Positions 1 to 7,148 of a stretch of DNA of 64,000 nucleotides are shown one piece after another. The notes under the pieces are model-generated. The model saw only the letters and a list, made by a program, of their open reading frames with translations, made no database searches and had not been told where the DNA came from. The position numbers and the translations under genes are program-made. Every line of letters starts with the position of its first letter. Positions within the stretch are counted from its first letter, which is position 1. Source of the stretch: Actinospineispora eucalypti (GTDB lineage: Bacteria; Actinomycetota; Actinomycetes; Mycobacteriales; Pseudonocardiaceae); NCBI GenBank assembly GCA_014208095.1, contig JACHMT010000002.1:186001-250000 (forward strand), in the 5' to 3' direction.

Positions 1-569
1 AGGTCGGCGAAGTCGGCTTCGGCCAGCAGGCGGGTGTAGACGTTCTTTCTAGTGCCGTCCTCCTCGATGGCCATCCCACCGACGAGCTTGGTCACCGTCG
101 GCCCCTCCGAGCCGAACTTCCGCGCCGCGTCCGGCTCATTCGTGATCAGCGTGTCCGGCACGGCGAGCCCCGCCATGGCCGCACGGACCAGCTGGACCGG
201 CTTGTACGCCGCGTCCGCCACGCGGTTGGGGTGGTTGCACCACAGCACCGGCAGGGAGGCCAGCACGCCCCCGAGTCCGTATTTCGCCTCGACTCGAGCG
301 TGTTCGGCCTCGACCGGCGACATTTCCGGCGGCATTCGGTACGCCTCCGGTGAGCGGTACCAGACCGAGGAAACTTCGTCGAGGTCGATCGCGCCGCGCG
401 GGGTCGACAGCTGGCCCTGCCAACGGCCACGCAGCTCAGTGCTCACCTGCATCTGGGCGGGGAACCAGCCGGTGTTGACCCGGTGCACGGTCGCGTCGCG
501 CCGGGTCAACATCGGGATCATCTGATCGACGCTTGGATCAAAATCTCGGGCGAGGATCAGCACGCTCAC
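1..569 (-). CDS. tgmB: TgmB-like ATP-grasp ribosomal peptide maturase (5' part, cut by window edge)
   Basis: About 189 N-terminal residues are visible; the reading frame runs off the left edge. The translation contains WYRSPEAYRMPPEMSP, then VEAKYGLGGVLASLPVLWCN and NRVADAAYKPVQL, the N-terminal signature of the GRASP_SAV_5884/TgmB family, whose members make ester or amide crosslinks in graspetides using ATP. The start is a GTG that overlaps the stop of the precursor gene by 4 bases (GTGA), so the two are translationally coupled. The ATP-binding half lies outside the window. No frame break is seen. The family call is strong; the product it makes is unknown. Confidence 0.88.
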   Translation of the reverse strand, partial: MSVLILARDFDPSVDQMIPMLTRRDATVHRVNTGWFPAQMQVSTELRGRWQGQLSTPRGAIDLDEVSSVWYRSPEAYRMPPEMSPVEAEHARVEAKYGLGGVLASLPVLWCNHPNRVADAAYKPVQLVRAAMAGLAVPDTLITNEPDAARKFGSEGPTVTKLVGGMAIEEDGTRKNVYTRLLAEADFAD

Positions 570-925
570 ACTGGGCTGCTGGGGGAGTCGGGGTGGAAGT
601 CGTACTTCCAGTCCTCGCTCGGCCCTTCGTCGCCGTCCAGCGTGGACACCGAATCCGCCGATGCCTCGCCGTCCGCGGTCACCGGAAACCCTTCCGGCGT
701 GACCGCGATCTGTCGGTCATGGTCGTAGCGCCACGAGGTCACGCCGGCGGCGCGGCCCAAGGGCTGCGCGCCGCGCAGGTTCCACGGCCGCACGCCAACC
801 GGGGACGGCGCAGCGTTGCCGGCCTGGATGTCCGTGGGCCGAGCGAGCCCGAACTGGGCGGAGTGCGAAGCGATCGGGCCGTGAGCGAACTCGGTGGGTG
901 TGGGATTGGTGGTGAGCAGGGGCAT
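566..925 (-). CDS. tgmA: TgmA-like graspetide (ATP-grasp-modified RiPP) precursor
   Basis: A 119-residue peptide directly before the ATP-grasp maturase. The central leader-like part (WNLRGAQPL, then TSWRYDHDRQIAVTPEGFPV) fits the GRASP_targ precursor family, where a Y/W-D-x-x-x-Q-x-A...G-x-P-V segment precedes an acidic core. The C-terminal 40 residues are rich in Asp, Glu, Ser and Thr (for example STLDGDEGPSED), the residues joined by ATP-grasp crosslinking in this class. Start ATG follows a purine-rich GAAGGAACAGG stretch. The core boundaries are inference. Confidence 0.82.
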   Translation of the reverse strand: MPLLTTNPTPTEFAHGPIASHSAQFGLARPTDIQAGNAAPSPVGVRPWNLRGAQPLGRAAGVTSWRYDHDRQIAVTPEGFPVTADGEASADSVSTLDGDEGPSEDWKYDFHPDSPSSPV

Positions 926-1058
926 GACCTGTTCCTTTCTTCGATTCCGTGCGGTTGTTGATCAGGCATTTGTGCTTGTGGTGCGGCGGTGTCAGCATCG
1001 CCCTTCGGTCCGCCTGCTCGTGGCGAATTCGGCGGATTCGCCGGTGACGGGTGGCGGT
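926..1058. other. Short intergenic gap between graspetide precursor and small Cys protein
   Basis: About 130 bases on the minus-strand cluster with no convincing gene. It may hold the promoter and leader of the tgmA-tgmB unit, with the purine-rich ribosome site just before 925. No clear hairpin or repeat was found. Confidence 0.4.
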
Positions 1059-1244
1059 CTATCCCAGCCGAGTCGCTGGCGGGGCCTCGCGGGCGCATTT
1101 CCAATGGGCGCAAGGAAACGGCCGCCCCGGGCAGCCGGTGCATGTCCCGTTGGCGGCGGGCTGGTGGGTGTGCTCGGTGGTGACCAGCACTGTCGGATGG
1201 GTGCACATCAGGTCCACGAAGCCGCGCACCCGTCGCCGAGTCAC
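1059..1244 (-). CDS. Small Cys/His protein of the graspetide locus
   Basis: 61 residues starting at a GTG that overlaps the stop of the upstream small gene by 4 bases (GTGA), which is how the start was chosen. The middle reads HQPAANGTCTGCPGRPFPC followed by AHWKC, so four cysteines and nearby histidines could hold a metal ion. It is transcribed with the XRE regulator and precursor genes. Function unknown; probably an accessory or regulatory protein. An alternative longer frame to 1376 would overlap the upstream gene and has an Arg-rich shadow composition, so it was rejected. Confidence 0.62.
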   Translation of the reverse strand: MTRRRVRGFVDLMCTHPTVLVTTEHTHQPAANGTCTGCPGRPFPCAHWKCAREAPPATRLG

Positions 1245-1438
1245 GCATCGACGCGGACGACATGGTCGGACTCCGCAGGACACACAGCGGCGCCGAGCGT
1301 GGTTGCGGCCTGCCGGGCCAGGTCGCACGGGTAGCGTGCTGGTGGGTGCTCGCTGCATTCCATGCAGTTGCCCCACGGGTCACGCAGGTGCGTGTCGATG
1401 ATCTTCTTGGCTTGCTCCAGGTCGCCCTGATCCGGCAT
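1241..1438 (-). CDS. Small hypothetical protein with Cys pair
   Basis: 65 residues from ATG at 1438 (MPDQGDLEQAKKIIDTHL...). It contains WGNCMECSEHPPARYPCD, a CxxC-like cluster typical of small proteins beside XRE regulators in actinomycetes. It is coupled to the next gene by a GTGA overlap. A start at 1471 is possible but adds residues of poor character. No enzymatic motif is seen; a regulatory partner of the neighbouring XRE protein is an inference from context. Confidence 0.6.
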   Translation of the reverse strand: MPDQGDLEQAKKIIDTHLRDPWGNCMECSEHPPARYPCDLARQAATTLGAAVCPAESDHVVRVDA

Positions 1439-1533
1439 CGTCAGGGTGCGGTCGTTGTTCCCACCATGCACACAACGACCGTATTAACGCAGGTCAAACC
1501 GGCGGGTACGATTCATACCCTCACCCGAATGGA

Positions 1534-2763
1534 CTAGGCGGCGATGCCGACCTGTTCGCATAGGGCGGTCACGTCCGAGGCTAGGCCTGTGGGCGGGCGG
1601 CTGCGCAGATCGACCAGCATCTCTCGGGCGTAGCCGTTGTAGCGGATGGTCTCGATCGCGGCGCGCGCCGACTGGGACAGCATCGCCCAGGACGCAACCC
1701 GCTCGTCGCGCTCGTGGTAGGCCCGCGCGACCTCGATCAGGTGCCGGGACCGCCGGGGCACCGAGGCAATGTCGCCAGGCTCGAACGCCTCGGCGTGGCG
1801 CAGTGCCTCCCCGGGGTGGCGTAGCTCGACGCCGAGCGTGACCGCGTGCGCCTTGATCACCGGCAGTGAGAAGGAACTCTGCACGTGCCGGTAGCCCGGG
1901 CCGAGCTGGCGGGCGATCTGTTCGGCGCGTTCCCAGCGTGCCCAGGCCTCGCCGTGGCGGCCACGGCGCGCCCACACGTAGGCGATCTCCGCTTCCAGGG
2001 CGCCGACCATGCCGCGCCAGTCGTCCGGGGCGTTCTCCATGTACGGCGCCAGTTGGCCGGCCGCGTCGTCGGCGAGCGCGATCGCTTCTTCCCACCGGCC
2101 GGAATCTCGCAGTGCCTGGACCATCGCCCAGGCGCCGCCGGCCGTGGCGTACGGGTCGTCCGCTTCCTGCCCCTCGGTCAGCGACCGGTCGGCGACCATC
2201 CAGACCAGCTCGGGTGAGGGCTGGTAGGCGACGTAGAAGTCGGTGAGCGCGTACACGCCGGCCAGGACCCGGCGGGCATCGCGCCGCTGCTCGCCCTCGG
2301 TGGTGCGGGCGGCCTGCTGGGCATCGCGGATCAGCGACGGCAGCAGCGCGCCAAGCTGGGTGCGATGGTCAGAGCTGGAGTGGCGGACCCGCCACGCGTT
2401 CGCCAGCTGCAATCCGAGGTACTCGATGTTCGGCGGCTTCGCGGCCGGGGTGATCCGGTAGTCGGTCAGCGCCGCTTGCACCGCGCCCAGCGCGGCGTGC
2501 CGAGGCCCCGCGTACACCGACACCGGTACGGCGAACCCGTTCCCGGTCAGCTCGGCCACATCGGACATGCCGAGGGCATCGGCGATCTGCGCGAGCATCT
2601 CCAGCCGGGGGGTCTGGATGCGGCCGTTCTCGACGCGCTTGAGCCACTCCGCGGACATGCCGATCAACCCGGCTAGCACCGGGCGAGACAGCCCCGCGCG
2701 CTCGCGCGCGTCCTTGATGCGCTGCCCCACCCTCGGCGCGGGCGCGCCGCTACCCTCGTTCAA
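1534..2763 (-). CDS. XRE-family transcriptional regulator with long C-terminal domain
   Basis: About 409 residues if the TTG at 2763 is used; GTG at 2730 or ATG at 2877 are alternatives. An N-terminal helix-turn-helix is clear: VGQRIKDARERAGLSRPVLA, then GMSAEWLKRVENGRIQTPRL, the classic XRE arrangement. The remaining ~340 residues are Ala/Arg-rich helical repeats resembling TPR-like sensor domains of actinobacterial regulators. It heads the minus-strand graspetide cluster and is likely its regulator. The residues before 2763 look like translated promoter DNA, which is why the shorter start was preferred. Confidence 0.8.
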   Translation of the reverse strand: MNEGSGAPAPRVGQRIKDARERAGLSRPVLAGLIGMSAEWLKRVENGRIQTPRLEMLAQIADALGMSDVAELTGNGFAVPVSVYAGPRHAALGAVQAALTDYRITPAAKPPNIEYLGLQLANAWRVRHSSSDHRTQLGALLPSLIRDAQQAARTTEGEQRRDARRVLAGVYALTDFYVAYQPSPELVWMVADRSLTEGQEADDPYATAGGAWAMVQALRDSGRWEEAIALADDAAGQLAPYMENAPDDWRGMVGALEAEIAYVWARRGRHGEAWARWERAEQIARQLGPGYRHVQSSFSLPVIKAHAVTLGVELRHPGEALRHAEAFEPGDIASVPRRSRHLIEVARAYHERDERVASWAMLSQSARAAIETIRYNGYAREMLVDLRSRPPTGLASDVTALCEQVGIAA

Positions 2764-2893
2764 CGTCCGACACCACCCTGTCGGCGAGCTCTCCCGTCGA
2801 CCAGAGCCGCAGCCGGCCAGCCTGGAGGACGCTTGCAGGGCGAATGCTACGCCACAGCTAGATGCGCGCCCCGGCAAATGATCAATTCAGGCT

Positions 2894-3307
2894 GTGCAAG
2901 CTCTGGCAGCCATTCACCTCGGCCGACCTGGACAAGACCGACCAGACCGAACCACCCACCGGCCCACCGCCAACGACGCGGCGCTGCTCGACGCGCTGCC
3001 TCACCTAGCGATCAACCTGTACCGCGCACCCGAGGAGCTGCTGCGCCAGTTGTTCGAGATCATCAAACTCACGATCCACGAACACGACAGCGGCAACATG
3101 GCCATCACCATTACGCTGCCCGCCGACGATCTACCCGCCATCGCTGACACAGCCGAATGGATCACCAAAATAATGTCCCCACACGACGACGACCCGGGCC
3201 AAACGGCCAACAGCGGGTTTCGTGTAGATGCTGGTGCCCCCGGTCCGACTCGAACGGACACTGGACGGATTTTGAGTCGGCACTTGAGGCAGGTAAACCG
3301 CCCCTGA
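2894..3307 (+). pseudogene. C-terminal remnant of a serine recombinase, running into attL
   Basis: An open frame whose middle, LLDALPHLAINLYRAPEELL followed by RQLFEIIKLTIHEHD and ITITLPADDLPAIADTAEWI, resembles the C-terminal tail of large actinobacterial serine recombinases (pattern: D-x-L-P, A-P-E-x-L, L-F, then a beta segment and a P-x-x-I/V ending). No catalytic domain is present. The last ~28 codons are a read-through of the tRNA-derived repeat, so the natural end is lost. It suggests an earlier integration at the same tRNA. The family match is moderate and based on pattern only. Confidence 0.42.
3224..3278. repeat. attL: 55-bp direct repeat, 3' tRNA fragment
   Basis: Every base of 3224-3278 is identical to 51349-51403. 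The repeat starts GTAGATGCTGG and ends ATTTTGAGTC. On the minus strand it contains the 3' CCA end, acceptor, T arm and anticodon-stem part of a tRNA, but the 5' half is missing here. This is the left attachment site of the element whose integrase lies at the other end. Crossover must fall inside these 55 bp, probably near the anticodon loop. Confidence 0.93.
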
Positions 3308-3696
3308 CCTGGGCAAACAGTGACTGCATGTTGCCTCGAGAGGCAGAAAAGGCACGATTTGGCAACAGTTGGCGGACAGCTTGGAGGACAGCCAAATCGT
3401 GGGTCTGAGCGCTTCCGAGCGAAGCGTAAACGATCAACCTGTGCACATTCCGTGAGCAGATGCGCACTGATTGTAACTGTTGGAAGGAACTTGCATCCGT
3501 CCAGGAAGCGAGGCCGTCACCGGGCATCGCGAGTGGACTCTCGGGAAGGGTCTAGAAGGGGCTGTGATGCCCTCAGAGGGCAACTGGACCCGCCGGCTGA
3601 TTTCGACCCGTCAGCGCTGCCGAGCGTGCCGTAACGGCGATTTGGCGACCCCGTGGACGTCCGGCGGCGGCAATCGAGGAACGAACTATCCTCCCG
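3279..3696. other. Left end of the element: inverted repeat and putative integrase arm sites, no gene
   Basis: No convincing gene in ~420 bp. A perfect 11-bp inverted repeat, CACGATTTGGC (3353-3363) and GCCAAATCGTG (3391-3401), encloses two GGACAG direct repeats at 3374 and 3386 (12-bp period). The same pair, with the same 12-bp period, occurs at 51292 and 51304 beside attR. These are candidates for arm-type integrase or excisionase sites. Confidence 0.5.
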
Positions 3697-4575
3697 GTGC
3701 CAGGAGCGTGGGATAAAGACAGTATGGATGCGTGCGCTCATCCTTCGCGAAAGCGCCATGCACAGCTGCGGCATCAGCCACGTGCGGCGCCGTTGTGGGC
3801 CGGCGACCCAGACGACTGGGAGCTCGTACGTGCCGTACCGCGTCCCCCACTCGTCTGCCCTGAGCCCGGGTGCGATGTTGAGCTGATCTCCTACGAGAAT
3901 CGCAACAACCGGTACAACCCGCGCATCTTCAAGTTCAAGGTCGCCGGCCGAACCTGCAATCATTGGGACGTTGCCGGCTTGGGCGGTGGACCACCGAGCC
4001 CGCAGCACGAGTGGCTGAAGCTCTACCTTGCTCGGATCGCGCAGAGCCTCGGGTACACCACGACGCCGGAGCATCCACCGACCAGAGCCGACGTGTTTGT
4101 ACACGAGTGTTCTTACTGCCTCGAGGTACAGTTGCGTCCGACCCAGTTCCGCCAGCGGACAGCATCTCGCGAACGCAAGGGCACGAAGGTCTGTTGGTTC
4201 ATCCGCGAGGGACTGGACAGTGTCGCGGTGCGCAAGGCGCTGTTTGGCTTGCCAGCGGTTCGGTTCCGGGTGGTCGACAGCAGCGAGACGGCACGGCTGA
4301 TCGCACCGTGGGAAGACCCTGACAACCGCGAACTCACCGAGCGAGCCAAGCTGCAAGCGTTTGGCACACTCGCCTACCTCGATCGAAGGCAGGAGCGAGG
4401 CTCCCCTCTCGCCTTCCGAACACGGACGATGGATGGGGCGAAATTCCTCCAGGAGATTCTGTCCGGACAGCGACGGTGGTATCGGCCGAGCATGCTCGGT
4501 CGGAGGAGCGGGTTATGGGCATTGCGAAGCGATGTCGGGTTATACTTCGCTCAGCGAAATCGGCAGCTCCTGTAG
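3697..4575 (+). CDS. Competence protein CoiA-like nuclease
   Basis: 292 residues from GTG at 3697; ATG at 3724 is an alternative start. Around residues 103-112 the motif QHEWLKLYLA and around 129-145 RADVFV...CLEVQ match the core of CoiA-like proteins, which combine a PD-(D/E)xK-type nuclease fold; D132 and E143/Q145 are the candidate metal ligands, and the following KGTKVCWFIREG is the usual downstream strand. A Cys pair (CPEPGCDVEL) sits just before. It is the first gene inside attL and converges on the next gene. Role in DNA processing or defence is inference. Confidence 0.68.
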   Translation: MPGAWDKDSMDACAHPSRKRHAQLRHQPRAAPLWAGDPDDWELVRAVPRPPLVCPEPGCDVELISYENRNNRYNPRIFKFKVAGRTCNHWDVAGLGGGPPSPQHEWLKLYLARIAQSLGYTTTPEHPPTRADVFVHECSYCLEVQLRPTQFRQRTASRERKGTKVCWFIREGLDSVAVRKALFGLPAVRFRVVDSSETARLIAPWEDPDNRELTERAKLQAFGTLAYLDRRQERGSPLAFRTRTMDGAKFLQEILSGQRRWYRPSMLGRRSGLWALRSDVGLYFAQRNRQLL

Positions 4576-4602
4576 CCAAGGCAACGCATAAAGCGTCGGC
4601 CA

Positions 4603-5562
4603 TTATGCCTCAGTTGACTCTGGCTCACTCTCAACGTCAAGGCCCTGGATTAGATCTTCTGGAAGCACGGCTCTGAGGCGTTCCTTGATCTCCTTTTCGA
4701 GGATCTTGTTGCCGAGTGGAACGACGCAATATTTGACTACGGCACGGTGCTTCTCAGGTGCCGGGCAGCAAAGGACACCGAGAACGCGGAGCGCGAAGAG
4801 GACCTTCTTGTGATTGAACGAGTGATCAATCATCTGCTCCACGACGCTCCACGCCTTTTTTACGGCAAGCTTGACCAGCGGCCGAGTGACAAGCTTTCGC
4901 TTCTTCTGATGCTCAGAATGTAGAATAGCGTCGGTAACCCAATTCGGTATCTTATCGAGTGCCTTCTCGAAGAGTTCCAGAGCCTGAGCAAGGGTCGCGA
5001 AGAGATCGCACCAGAAGTGCTTTGTTAAGTCACGACGGACAAGTGGCTTAGCGCTTTCCTCGAGGTAGTCATCAATGACTTTGCTGGTGGGCTTGGCTAT
5101 GGCACTGCCGAGCTTGTCGATCGCCTTAACCACTGCGTCGTCAGCGACATCGAGGTGGGCAAGCTGCTGCAGCTCACTTTCAGGTTCCTCGCCGCCGGTT
5201 GGTAAGGAGCCTTTTTCGTTGGGGATCGATGTCGCTGGTTCGGTACCACGAAGCCGTTGAGCGCAGGCGGCCCAGTTGTGGGCTAGCCAGCGAATAACGC
5301 CAAGTTTCGCAGAGTCTGCGGCTGCTTCCCGATTGAATCGGTTGGACTTTTTAGTATAGGGGTCAAAGGACGCCCGCCATCGGTCATCTGCCTCTCTTTC
5401 ACGTGCCTCGCGCTCGTTTGTGCGGCTCGGTGCGGCCAACCAGAGACCGCCCACCCAGCCGTGCTCAGATCCTCCACAACCGGTGCACCGGCAGATATGG
5501 CCTGTTGCATCTGCGCAAGCCTTGGTATGCACAATGTCCTCCCCCGACAACACACACTTCAA
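4603..5562 (-). CDS. Hypothetical protein with N-terminal Cys-rich motif
   Basis: 319 residues, not recognised. C3, C16, C24, C26 and C29 (with H12 and H22) in the first 30 residues look like a zinc-binding knuckle. The rest is helical and charged, with Lys-rich stretches (HQKKRKLVTRPLVKLAVKK) and an acidic tail ending VESEPESTEA. No signal peptide or membrane span. It converges on the CoiA-like gene with a 27-base gap, and base composition is lower in GC than the flanking chromosome, consistent with mobile DNA. A nucleic-acid-binding role is only a guess. Confidence 0.65.
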   Translation of the reverse strand: MKCVLSGEDIVHTKACADATGHICRCTGCGGSEHGWVGGLWLAAPSRTNEREAREREADDRWRASFDPYTKKSNRFNREAAADSAKLGVIRWLAHNWAACAQRLRGTEPATSIPNEKGSLPTGGEEPESELQQLAHLDVADDAVVKAIDKLGSAIAKPTSKVIDDYLEESAKPLVRRDLTKHFWCDLFATLAQALELFEKALDKIPNWVTDAILHSEHQKKRKLVTRPLVKLAVKKAWSVVEQMIDHSFNHKKVLFALRVLGVLCCPAPEKHRAVVKYCVVPLGNKILEKEIKERLRAVLPEDLIQGLDVESEPESTEA

Positions 5563-5718
5563 TGAGCGCGTAAGAAGCGTGCTTGAACCGCCAGCGCGGC
5601 GGATGGCTTCGGCCGAGGATCACTGAATGAGACTAGTTCGCACTCACAAAGCGTAACATTTTAAGGAGCGTTCCTCCCTGAGAAGCCGATGACGCTGACC
5701 GTCTTGGACTCCTCATAC
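5563..5718. other. Short gap before the RHH gene stop
   Basis: No gene seen. It holds the upstream region of the 4603-5562 gene (on its 5' side) and the 3' end of the RHH-ATPase operon. No obvious terminator hairpin. Confidence 0.4.
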
Positions 5719-6084
5719 CTATTTCTTTCGATGCTTTCCAATATAGCTATCGAGGGCATCGCGAACCATCGCTGACATGCTCCCCTGCCCGCCTTCCATG
5801 CGTTCCTGAAGCGATAGATCTCGTAGTGACTCATACTGATCTTGATAGATATCGAACGGATGGCGAGGACGCATAATTCGCTTTGTCTGACCCCGTACGG
5901 GGGGTACGGGTAGTACGGGCCGTACGGGTGGTGCGGAGGAAGCGGCAGGCACCGTCGTCATCTCGGACATTAGTGCCGGCGCGGGTTTCTGAACTTCGTT
6001 AGTCGAAGGCTTCGGAGTTTCCTTCGGTAACGGATCGCCTTTCGGCTGGTCTTTTTGCAGTAGTAGGTCGTATCGTCCCGGCAT
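5719..6084 (-). CDS. Ribbon-helix-helix DNA-binding protein with Pro-rich N-terminal linker
   Basis: 121 residues. The C-terminal ~50 residues (YESLRDLSLQERMEGG, then SMSAMVRDALDSYIGK) fit a ribbon-helix-helix domain of the kind found in plasmid partition and autoregulatory proteins. The N-terminal ~75 residues are disordered and Pro-rich; the VRPVLPVPPV segment is encoded by a perfect 9-bp DNA periodicity identical in type to the array upstream of the operon. It lies 2 bases downstream of the ATPase gene, so they form one operon. Role as centromere or operator-binding protein is inference. Confidence 0.72.
   Translation of the reverse strand: MPGRYDLLLQKDQPKGDPLPKETPKPSTNEVQKPAPALMSEMTTVPAASSAPPVRPVLPVPPVRGQTKRIMRPRHPFDIYQDQYESLRDLSLQERMEGGQGSMSAMVRDALDSYIGKHRKK
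5895..5939. repeat. In-gene array of five phased 9-bp GTACGGGNN units
   Basis: Units begin at 5895, 5904, 5913, 5922 and 5931, each exactly 9 bp apart: GTACGGGGG, GTACGGGTA, GTACGGGCC, GTACGGGTG, GTGCGGAGG. On the coding (minus) strand each unit is three codons, giving the PPV/RPV/LPV/PPV pattern. The same unit recurs in the array at 7005-7148. Confidence 0.88.
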
Positions 6085-6086
6085 AG

Positions 6087-6899
6087 TTAGAGTTTGAGAT
6101 TCAGTTGGATCGCTATTGTCTCAACATCTTTCGCTGTCGCCCGCTTCCTGCCTGTTGCCATAAGCTCTCTGAGAACCTCGTCGCATACTTTGATTGCATC
6201 TCGCGGGAGCCCTTTGGAGTAAGCAAAGAGAGTTTGATAGGCTGTATCCCCTTCTTCAAAAGGCAGTTGTTTGCCTCCCGCCACCAGCCAGCGGAACCGC
6301 AGCATCTCCTCGAGATCATCACTGGACATAGCGTTAATCGCAATTGGAAACATTCGTGAAGCGAGTTCGCGATAGCGCAGTATCTTTCCCGCGAGTTCCT
6401 CCTGGCCCGCTAGTACTATCTGGAGGAGTTTGGTCGTGGCTGTTTCAAAGTTGAGTAGGTAGTGGATGAGCTTGAGTGCATCGCGATTAGCATTCTGCGC
6501 TTCATCCAGAAGAAGCACAGGAGTTGTGTCGTTTCGGAACTGTTCGGCGAGGAATGTCTCAAATAGATGGAGGTTTGCGTCATAAGAGCGCGCCGTTTGG
6601 AGTTCGAACGCTTGCATGATAACTTTGAGGAATGTATTCGGCCTGCGAACATTGGCGGCGATCACGTAGGCGACGTTGTAGCGTTTGTCATCACCAAGAC
6701 GTTCGGTAAGGCGACGAAGGATCGAGGTCTTTCCAGAGCCGATTGGCCCGTACATATAGATCGGGCCGACACGATTAAGGGCCATATACTCACACTTGGC
6801 GATCGCCTCTTTTACTTGCCCTGAGTAGAATAAGTATCGCGGATCGGGTCCGAGCCTGAATGGTTGTTCATTGAGATTGAAGTACTCCGGGATATTCAT
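6087..6899 (-). CDS. ExeA/TniB-type AAA ATPase
   Basis: 270 residues from ATG at 6899 (MNIPEYFNLNEQPF, the usual beginning of this family); ATG at 6917 would add six residues. Walker A is GPIGSGKTS near residue 51, Walker B is VLLLDEAQ near 131, followed by the sensor region IVLAGQEELAGKI and an arginine-rich ASRMFPI segment. Such ATPases occur in general secretion (ExeA), transposition (TniB) and plasmid maintenance modules. Here the partner is an RHH protein 2 bases downstream and a 9-bp iteron array lies upstream, suggesting DNA partition, replication control or transposition-like targeting. Confidence 0.82.
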   Translation of the reverse strand: MNIPEYFNLNEQPFRLGPDPRYLFYSGQVKEAIAKCEYMALNRVGPIYMYGPIGSGKTSILRRLTERLGDDKRYNVAYVIAANVRRPNTFLKVIMQAFELQTARSYDANLHLFETFLAEQFRNDTTPVLLLDEAQNANRDALKLIHYLLNFETATTKLLQIVLAGQEELAGKILRYRELASRMFPIAINAMSSDDLEEMLRFRWLVAGGKQLPFEEGDTAYQTLFAYSKGLPRDAIKVCDEVLRELMATGRKRATAKDVETIAIQLNLKL

Positions 6900-6938
6900 G
6901 ACGATTGCAGTTATCAAAGATTGGATAACCGTTCAACT

Positions 6939-6967
6939 AGAATGACACGTTATGGATTATCTGTCAA
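6939..6967 (-). promoter_or_regulatory. Promoter of the ATPase-RHH operon
   Basis: On the minus strand TTGACA at 6967-6962, 17-bp spacer, CATTCT at 6944-6939. It points into the ATPase gene and lies about 40 bp from the near end of the 9-bp repeat array, so a protein bound to the array could control it. Confidence 0.6.
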
Positions 6968-7004
6968 GTACTAATTAAGACATGCGCCAATGTTGCCTAT
7001 ACCC

Positions 7005-7148
7005 GTACGCCCCGTACGGGATGTACGGATAGTACGGGCGGTACGAGAAGCCCGGGGAGGATGGGTAGGACGTCCCATACGGGACGTACGTTTAACCCGG
7101 GGAGGACGCCTCGTACTAGATGTACGGACGGTCCGGAGTGTACGGGAC
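7005..7148. repeat. Sixteen phased 9-bp units (iteron or centromere-like array)
   Basis: Reading every 9 bp from 7005, nine of sixteen units begin exactly GTAC (7005, 7014, 7023, 7032, 7041, 7086, 7113, 7122, 7140) and others are near matches (ATACGGGAC at 7077, GTCCGGAGT at 7131). The consensus is GTACGGGAT-like. A 45-bp higher-order repeat is also visible: CCCGGGGAGGA occurs at 7051 and 7096. The array is followed by A/T-rich DNA (7150-7330). RHH proteins typically bind such short tandem sites cooperatively; an origin of replication is the main alternative. Confidence 0.85.

Noticed and set aside
7005..7148. CRISPR array
   Set aside because: Repeat unit is 9 bp with no spacers and no cas genes; it is an iteron-type array.
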